Translations under genes and position numbers: made by a program
Origin: Chthonomonas sp. UBA6659
GTDB lineage: Bacteria > Armatimonadota > Fimbriimonadia > Fimbriimonadales > Fimbriimonadaceae
DNA: 18,969 bases
Assembly (NCBI GenBank): GCA_002455425.1
Contig: DKKT01000039.1
Span: forward strand, 41,592-60,560
Direction: 5' to 3'
In this document: positions 15,325 through 18,969 of the stretch, in pieces
How positions within the stretch are numbered: the first letter of the stretch is position 1
How the letters are laid out: every line of letters starts with the position of its first letter
The notes under the pieces: model-generated
The model's database searches: none
The model's input: the letters and a program-made list of their open reading frames with translations, nothing else
Told to the model about the DNA's origin: nothing

Positions 15325-15894
15325 GTGGCCGTGAGCGTATTGTTCGAACACGCCGGTGGAGCGCCTTTCGACGAGGATTTGCACCTCGTCGATCGCTTCT
15401 TGGGCGGTGACCGACACGCCTTCACGCGCATTTACGAGAAATACTTCGACAAGGTGACGGCGATCTCGCGCGGCATTCTGCTGGATGCCGATGAGGCGGC
15501 CGACGCGGTCCAAGAGATCTTCACCCTGGTGTACCGCCACCTTCATAAGTTCGATCGGCGCGCTCGATTCAGCACCTGGCTGTTCCGGATCGCGGTTAAC
15601 CGAAGCATCCAGCACGCTCGCTCGGGACGCCATCGGACGAAGCACGTGGAGCTCATCGAGGCCGCCGATCGGCCGATCGAAGAGCGCGAGGTCGAAGCGA
15701 CCGATCCTCGGATCGCGACTTCGATGGAGAAGCTCCAACCCGCCGACCGCGCTCTCCTGACCCTTTTCTACTGGGAGGAGCTGAGTCTGCAGGAGATCGC
15801 CGACAGCATCGGTTGCGGCGTGAACGCGGCAAAGACCCGGCTCTTCCGAGCCCGAGAACGATTCCGACAGCATTACGAGGACGCAGGGGCATGA
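15325..15894 (+). CDS. ECF-type (sigma-70 family) RNA polymerase sigma factor
   Basis: 189 residues from GTG 15325; a second GTG at 15331 is equally possible and neither has a good Shine-Dalgarno. Region 2 covers about 31-100: AFTRIYEKYFDKV, then DADEAADAVQEIFTLVYRHL (the -10 recognition and core-binding helices), then FSTWLFRIAVNRSIQHAR. Region 4 covers about 134-184: LQPADRALLTLFYWEELSLQ, then EIADSIGCGVNAAKTRLFRARERF, the helix-turn-helix that binds -35 elements. There is no region 1.1 or region 3, so it belongs to the extracytoplasmic-function group. Its stop overlaps the start of the anti-sigma-like gene (ATGA), the usual sigma/anti-sigma arrangement. It may control its own cluster, but a typical ECF promoter was not identified. 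Confidence 0.9.
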   Translation: MAVSVLFEHAGGAPFDEDLHLVDRFLGGDRHAFTRIYEKYFDKVTAISRGILLDADEAADAVQEIFTLVYRHLHKFDRRARFSTWLFRIAVNRSIQHARSGRHRTKHVELIEAADRPIEEREVEATDPRIATSMEKLQPADRALLTLFYWEELSLQEIADSIGCGVNAAKTRLFRARERFRQHYEDAGA

Positions 15895-16841
15895 AAATTC
15901 CCACCCATATCGACGAGAAGTTGTGGCAACTGGCCGAAGGCGGAGACGCCGACGCGGCCCTGGCCTTCCTGGCAAGCTATCCCGAGCTCAAGCCCGAGTT
16001 CGAGGCCCGATCGACCATGGTTGCTCAGCTTCGCGGCGCACGCCCCGCGCCCGCGAACCCGCTCACCGTTCCTGCGTTCCGAACGCCGGCCCCGGCTCCG
16101 ACCCCGTTTCTGCCCCGATGGGCGATGGCGGCTACCGCCTCGGTCGCGCTCCTCGGGCTCGGCTTCGCGTCGTATATGGTCGTGAAGTACTCCGGCGCTC
16201 CGGAGCCGAAGCCGATTCCGATCACCCGTAACGATTCGACCGGCACCCCTGACGGCACGACTTCGGGACCGCCTGAATCCCTGAAGCCGCGCTTCGTCTT
16301 CCAGAATCCGACGCCCGGCACCGCCGATCGCGGGGGATCGAACCCGCCGCGCGTCGAATTCGCCGGACCGCCCGCGCCGACGCGAACCTCAAAGCTCAGC
16401 CCGCCGGTTTCCGATCCCAAGCCGCAGGACGTACCGGAACTCCGTCCGATCACGATCCGCTCGAACAAGATCGGGCTTCACCGGGCGCTGCGCAGCATCG
16501 GCGCGAAGGCCGGATTGAAGATCCTCATCGCTCCCGGACTCGAGGACGAGATCGTCGTGCTCGACTACCGGGGTCCAGCGCTCCAGGTCCTCACCGATAT
16601 CGGGCGGAACTTCGGATTCACTCCGATCACGCAGGGCGAACGCACCATCATCCTCGTTCCCGCCGCCGACCCGACGGCAGCCGCGGGCATGCCCGACTCG
16701 CCGGTCGACCCGATGCGTCCGAACGCTCCGAAGTCGACGCCGGCCGGCGGCGAGCAGCAGCCCCCGGCGCAGCCGAAGCCAAAGCCGGGGCCGAAGCCGA
16801 GGCAGGGCAACCCCGATCGACTTCCCGCGATCGGGGGCTGA
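15891..16841 (+). CDS. Membrane anti-sigma-like protein with a periplasmic STN-like domain
   Basis: 316 residues. The N-terminal cytosolic part (1-72) has a helical DEKLWQLAEGGDADAALAFL segment in the place of an anti-sigma domain but lacks the His-x3-Cys-x2-Cys zinc motif. One membrane helix (about 76-98) and a Pro/Thr-rich linker (103-182) follow. Residues 183-257 look like an STN domain: ELRPITIRSNKIGLHRAL, AGLKILIAPGL, EIVVLDYRG, ALQVLTDIGRNFGF, then TIILVP. The tail is rich in Pro and Lys. This topology (sigma-binding end inside, STN outside) parallels FecR-like regulators, whose signalling domain includes an STN-like fold. The anti-sigma role is inferred from the 4-base overlap with the ECF sigma gene and from topology. 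ATG 15891 is chosen over a longer frame because of that overlap. Confidence 0.72.
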   Translation: MKIPTHIDEKLWQLAEGGDADAALAFLASYPELKPEFEARSTMVAQLRGARPAPANPLTVPAFRTPAPAPTPFLPRWAMAATASVALLGLGFASYMVVKYSGAPEPKPIPITRNDSTGTPDGTTSGPPESLKPRFVFQNPTPGTADRGGSNPPRVEFAGPPAPTRTSKLSPPVSDPKPQDVPELRPITIRSNKIGLHRALRSIGAKAGLKILIAPGLEDEIVVLDYRGPALQVLTDIGRNFGFTPITQGERTIILVPAADPTAAAGMPDSPVDPMRPNAPKSTPAGGEQQPPAQPKPKPGPKPRQGNPDRLPAIGG

Positions 16842-16865
16842 TCCCCGGGGAGCCGCGCAGAGCGG

Positions 16866-16871
16866 TAACAT
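16866..16871 (+). promoter_or_regulatory. Candidate near-leaderless -10 box of the peptide permease operon
   Basis: TAACAT ends 9 bases before GTG 16881 and no Shine-Dalgarno is present. This predicts a leader of at most about 3 bases. Confidence 0.45.
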
Positions 16872-16880
16872 CCGGTCTTC

Positions 16881-17831
16881 GTGCAGTTGCTGAAGCAGAT
16901 CCTGCTGCGGCTCTCGTTCGGCGTCGTCAGCTTGTTGTTCATTTCGTTCGTCACGTTCGTGGCGGACGAAGTCGCGCCCGGCGACGCCGCCACGATCCAA
17001 GCCGGGGAGAAGGCCCGCGCTGAAGACGTCGAAGCGCTCCGGCGACGAATGGGGCTCGATCGACCCTGGCCGATTCGTTACGTGGAGTTCGTCGGCAACG
17101 CCGTCCGCCTCGACTTCGGCAACAGCTACACCGGCGCCCGCGAGCCGGTCTCCAAGATCATCCTCCGTGGTCTTTCGATGACCTTGCGGGTTGCTTCACT
17201 AGCGATCCTGCTTGCCGCCGGACTCGGCATCCTCCTCGGGACGATCGCGGCGGTTCGACAAAACCGGTTTGCGGATCGGGCGGTGCTCACCCTCAGTACG
17301 CTCGGCGTGACGGTGCCCAACTTCGTTCTGGCTCCGGTTCTGGTCTACATCTTTGCCCTCCAACTCGACGTGCTTCCCCAGACGTGGGAGGTCAACCGGG
17401 TCGCCCCCGACTTCTACTACCTGCTCCTCCCGGTCGTGATTCTCGCGCTCCGGCCGATGGCGATGCTCACTCGACTGACCCGCGCGAGCGTGGTCGACAC
17501 GATGCAGCAGGAGTTTGTCCGCCTGGCCGTCGCCAAAGGGGTTCCCCCGCTGCGGCTCGTGTTCAAGCACGTACTCCGCAACGCACTCCTCCCGGTCGTG
17601 ACGGCGATCGGGACGAGCTTCGGATTCCTCCTCACGGGCTCGTTCATTGTCGAGCGTGCGTTTGTGATTCCTGGCCTGGGTCGCGAAGCGATCGAGGCGA
17701 TTCAGAAGCGCGATACGCCGGTCATCCAGGCCACGGTCCTTCTCGCCGGCGCCCTCTTCATTCTCGTCAACCTTCTGGTCGACCTGCTCCTCCCCCTCCT
17801 CGATCCACGGATTCGGGAGGCTCAGGTTTGA
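16881..17831 (+). CDS. Peptide/nickel-type ABC transporter permease, DppB family
   Basis: 316 residues from GTG. It has six predicted membrane helices (about 9-29, 100-124, 136-162, 178-196, 236-256 and 284-308) and a long first periplasmic loop containing LRRRMGLDRPWPIRYVEFV and LDFGNSY, typical of DppB/OppB. The cytoplasmic EAA-type loop is EFVRLAVAKGVPPLRLVFKH (211-230), followed by VLRNALLPVVT. The C-terminal signature IVERAFVIPGLGREAI and LLLPLLDPRIR are also family marks. Permeases of this family import di- or oligopeptides, nickel or related solutes; the substrate depends on a binding protein not present here. The next gene starts with TTG inside this gene's stop region, so the two are coupled and should form a heterodimer. 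Confidence 0.92.
   Translation: MQLLKQILLRLSFGVVSLLFISFVTFVADEVAPGDAATIQAGEKARAEDVEALRRRMGLDRPWPIRYVEFVGNAVRLDFGNSYTGAREPVSKIILRGLSMTLRVASLAILLAAGLGILLGTIAAVRQNRFADRAVLTLSTLGVTVPNFVLAPVLVYIFALQLDVLPQTWEVNRVAPDFYYLLLPVVILALRPMAMLTRLTRASVVDTMQQEFVRLAVAKGVPPLRLVFKHVLRNALLPVVTAIGTSFGFLLTGSFIVERAFVIPGLGREAIEAIQKRDTPVIQATVLLAGALFILVNLLVDLLLPLLDPRIREAQV
17815..17820 (+). promoter_or_regulatory. Shine-Dalgarno site selecting the TTG start at 17828
   Basis: GGGAGG lies 7 bases before TTG 17828 and inside the end of the dppB-like gene. It supports the rare TTG start over any upstream in-frame start, which would overlap dppB extensively. Confidence 0.7.
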
Positions 17832-18646
17832 AGAAGCGGCGAGGCGATTTCCTCTTCTGGCTCGGCGTGGGCTACCTCGTGCTCCTCGTGATCTTCGCGG
17901 TGACGATGCCGTGGGCGCGGCACCACTACCTGGAGGCAAAGGGTCAGCCGAACATCGGTCCCAACGCCGTGTATTGGCTGGGCACCGACGAGCAGGGGCG
18001 CGACATCGTCGCGCGGCTGGCCTACGGGGCCCTGATCTCGCTCCAGGTTGGCTTCACGGTTCAAATCCTCTCGCTCGCGATCGGGATCCTGGTCGGGGTA
18101 CTCGGGGTGTTCGCGCCGCGTTGGATCGGCGTTCCGCTCATGCGATTGACGGACGGGATGTTCGCGTTCCCCGACATCCTGCTCGCGATCTTGATCATCG
18201 GAGTCTGGTCGACCGGGCTCTTTCCCGTCATCGTCGCGCTCGCGATCACGGCGTGGCCGAGCGTCGCTCGTCTCGTCTTCACCCAGGTTGCGTCGCTCAA
18301 AGATCGCGAGTTTTTCATTGCGTCGAAGGCGCTCGGGGCGCGGACACCTTATCTGGTCTTTTGGCACATCCTGCCTCACCTTTGGGGGGTGCTGATGGCG
18401 GTCAGCATGATCGAACTTGCCGGGACCATCCTTGCCGAGAGCGCGCTGAGCTTCCTCGGGATCGGCGTCCAGGCTCCCACCCCGAGCTGGGGCAGTATGA
18501 TCAACAATGCCCGCTCAGACATGAACTCGAATCCCCTGAATCTCCTTTGGCCCTGTCTGATTCTCTCCCTCACGATCTTCGCCCTGAATTTCGTCGGCGA
18601 CGGGGTCCGAGCGATGCTCGATCCGAAGTCGCGCTCCGACCGGTAG
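17828..18646 (+). CDS. Peptide/nickel-type ABC transporter permease, DppC family
   Basis: 272 residues from a TTG start that overlaps the upstream stop as TTGA, with GGGAGG 7 bases before it. DppC hallmarks: LGTDEQGRDIVARLAYGA (51-68), a first helix at about 8-29, the EAA-like loop EFFIASKALGARTPYLVFWH (161-180) with ILPH next, ESALSFLGIGVQAPTPSWG (204-222), and the C-terminal FVGDGVRAMLDP (255-266). With the upstream DppB-type protein it would form the membrane channel. No DppD/DppF ATPase or DppA binding protein follows; the gene is succeeded by at least 323 bases of non-coding repeat DNA. The pair must use components encoded elsewhere, or have been separated from them. The N-terminal domain is slightly shorter than in many relatives. 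Confidence 0.92.
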   Translation: MKKRRGDFLFWLGVGYLVLLVIFAVTMPWARHHYLEAKGQPNIGPNAVYWLGTDEQGRDIVARLAYGALISLQVGFTVQILSLAIGILVGVLGVFAPRWIGVPLMRLTDGMFAFPDILLAILIIGVWSTGLFPVIVALAITAWPSVARLVFTQVASLKDREFFIASKALGARTPYLVFWHILPHLWGVLMAVSMIELAGTILAESALSFLGIGVQAPTPSWGSMINNARSDMNSNPLNLLWPCLILSLTIFALNFVGDGVRAMLDPKSRSDR

Positions 18647-18679
18647 GGGCGGGGGTGGAGCTTGTCAGCCGTCCCGAAA

Positions 18680-18719
18680 TCAGGGAGGTCAGTCAGCTCC
18701 GCGAACCCGGGTGGGGCCG
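18680..18719 (+). repeat. Repeat A, copy 1
   Basis: It has GGGAGGTC followed by AGCTCCGCGAAC and GGGTGGGG. It matches copy 2 at 18928-18969 with a few substitutions and one indel. Its 5' end equals the right arm of the hairpins described below, but no matching left arm was seen. Confidence 0.65.
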
Positions 18720-18767
18720 TTCGGCTTCTTTGGGATGAGACCCCCTCCGTCCCGCGGGAGCGGGCCA

Positions 18768-18810
18768 CCTCCCCCGATGCGGCGCACGATCATCGCCGAA
18801 TCAGGGGAGG
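18768..18810. repeat. Hairpin repeat 1
   Basis: The outer arms CCTCCCCCGAT (18768-18778) and ATCAGGGGAGG (18800-18810) pair at 10 of 11 positions. After a one-base bulge on each side, the inner arms CGGCG (18780-18784) and CGCCG (18794-18798) pair fully around a 9-base loop. Confidence 0.65.
18778..18810 (+). repeat. Repeat B, copy 1
   Basis: A 33-base unit (TGCGGCGC ... CGCCGAATCA ... GGAGG) with 30 of 33 bases identical to 18824-18856. It forms the inner stem and right arm of hairpin repeat 1. Confidence 0.7.
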
Positions 18811-18823
18811 ATCTTCAAGAGGT

Positions 18824-18856
18824 TGCGGCGCATGATTATCGCCGAATCACGGGAGG
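18824..18856 (+). repeat. Repeat B, copy 2
   Basis: It differs from copy 1 at three positions (two C-to-T, one G-to-C) and starts 46 bases downstream of it. The inner stem CGGCG/CGCCG is kept, but the left outer arm found in copy 1 is missing here. Confidence 0.7.
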
Positions 18857-18893
18857 GCCCTCCGAAGAAACCACCTTAGAATGAGGCGAAGAT

Positions 18894-18937
18894 ACCTCCC
18901 TGATTCCGGGATGCCTTGTGCCCGGCATCGGGGAGGT
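18894..18937. repeat. Hairpin repeat 2
   Basis: Outer arms ACCTCCCTGAT (18894-18904) and ATCGGGGAGGT (18927-18937) pair at all positions, counting one T-G wobble. The inner arms CCGGG (18906-18910) and CCCGG (18921-18925) pair around a 10-base loop. The architecture is the same as hairpin repeat 1, but the inner stem sequence is different. Confidence 0.65.
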
Positions 18938-18969
18938 CGGTGAGCTCCGCGAACCGGGTGGGGTTCCGG
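18928..18969 (+). repeat. Repeat A, copy 2 (reaches the window end)
   Basis: It has GGGGAGGTC, then GAGCTCCGCGAACC, then GGGTGGGG, like copy 1. Its 5' end forms the right arm of hairpin repeat 2. Confidence 0.65.

Larger units (their letters stand above)
18647..18969. repeat. Non-coding block of hairpin-forming repeats
   Basis: No credible gene is seen after the dppC-like stop. The block is assembled from recurring segments: two copies of a 33-base unit (18778-18810, 18824-18856), two copies of a unit of about 40 bases (18680-18719, 18928-18969) and two complete hairpins (18768-18810, 18894-18937). The block reaches the window end, so its full length is unknown. Confidence 0.75.

Noticed and set aside
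16831..16857. GC-rich hairpin (CGGGG/CCCCG and the palindrome TCCCCGGGGA) at the end of the anti-sigma-like gene, considered as a terminator
   Set aside because: It includes the stop codon and no T run follows, so it is weak evidence for intrinsic termination.
17384..17827. N-terminal extension of the DppC-like protein
   Set aside because: It lies wholly inside the dppB-like gene and reads as low-complexity. TTG 17828 with GGGAGG gives the normal family length.
18680..18969. Repeat block considered as a CRISPR array
   Set aside because: Copies are imperfect, spacing is irregular, the units form long palindromes of different types, and no cas gene is nearby.

Overview
The window is a GC-rich chromosomal segment from a diderm (outer-membrane) bacterium. 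It encodes type IV pilus inner-membrane parts (PilM, PilN, PilO and a PilP-like protein), a lipoprotein polysaccharide deacetylase, Sec-exported multidomain proteins and secretin/TonB-short-N-terminal (STN) domains. The gene complement, the divergent pilus proteins and several genes that look leaderless resemble Armatimonadota (Fimbriimonadia-type) genomes. That placement comes from memory of such genomes and could be wrong. No rRNA, tRNA, CRISPR array, integrase or transposase gene was seen.

Layout: (1) 1-1482, 3' part of a PQQ-type beta-propeller protein, ending tail to tail with a polysaccharide deacetylase lipoprotein (1479-2411, minus); the two share a CTAG stop overlap. (2) 2672-7121, a tight six-gene operon: GspA/ExeA-type AAA ATPase, a helix-turn-helix protein with a disordered middle, PilM, PilN, PilO and a PilP-like protein. 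The secretin PilQ and the PilB/PilT motors are absent. (3) 7199-8077, a lone MalF/UgpA-type sugar ABC permease. (4) 8211-9743, an ankyrin-repeat protein with a candidate terminator. (5) 9832-10680, an unrecognised two-helix membrane protein. (6) 10684-13098 (minus), a large secreted DNRLRE/CARDB/discoidin-like protein. (7) 13175-16841, a secreted STN-domain protein, an ECF sigma factor, and a membrane anti-sigma-like protein that also ends in an STN-like domain. (8) 16881-18646, a DppB/DppC-type peptide ABC permease pair. (9) 18647-18969, non-coding DNA packed with hairpin-forming repeats that run off the window end.

Two observations stand out. First, several genes that begin a transcription unit (7199, 9832, 13098 minus, 13175, 16881) have no usable Shine-Dalgarno sequence. 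Instead they carry a -10-like hexamer 6-9 bases before the start codon, exactly 7 in three cases, which predicts leaderless mRNAs. Genes inside operons have ordinary Shine-Dalgarno sites or stop/start overlaps. Second, the STN protein / ECF sigma / STN anti-sigma cluster looks like a signal-transduction module in which one STN-like domain sits on the exported partner and a related one on the anti-sigma factor. It resembles, but does not match, the FecA-FecR-FecI layout.
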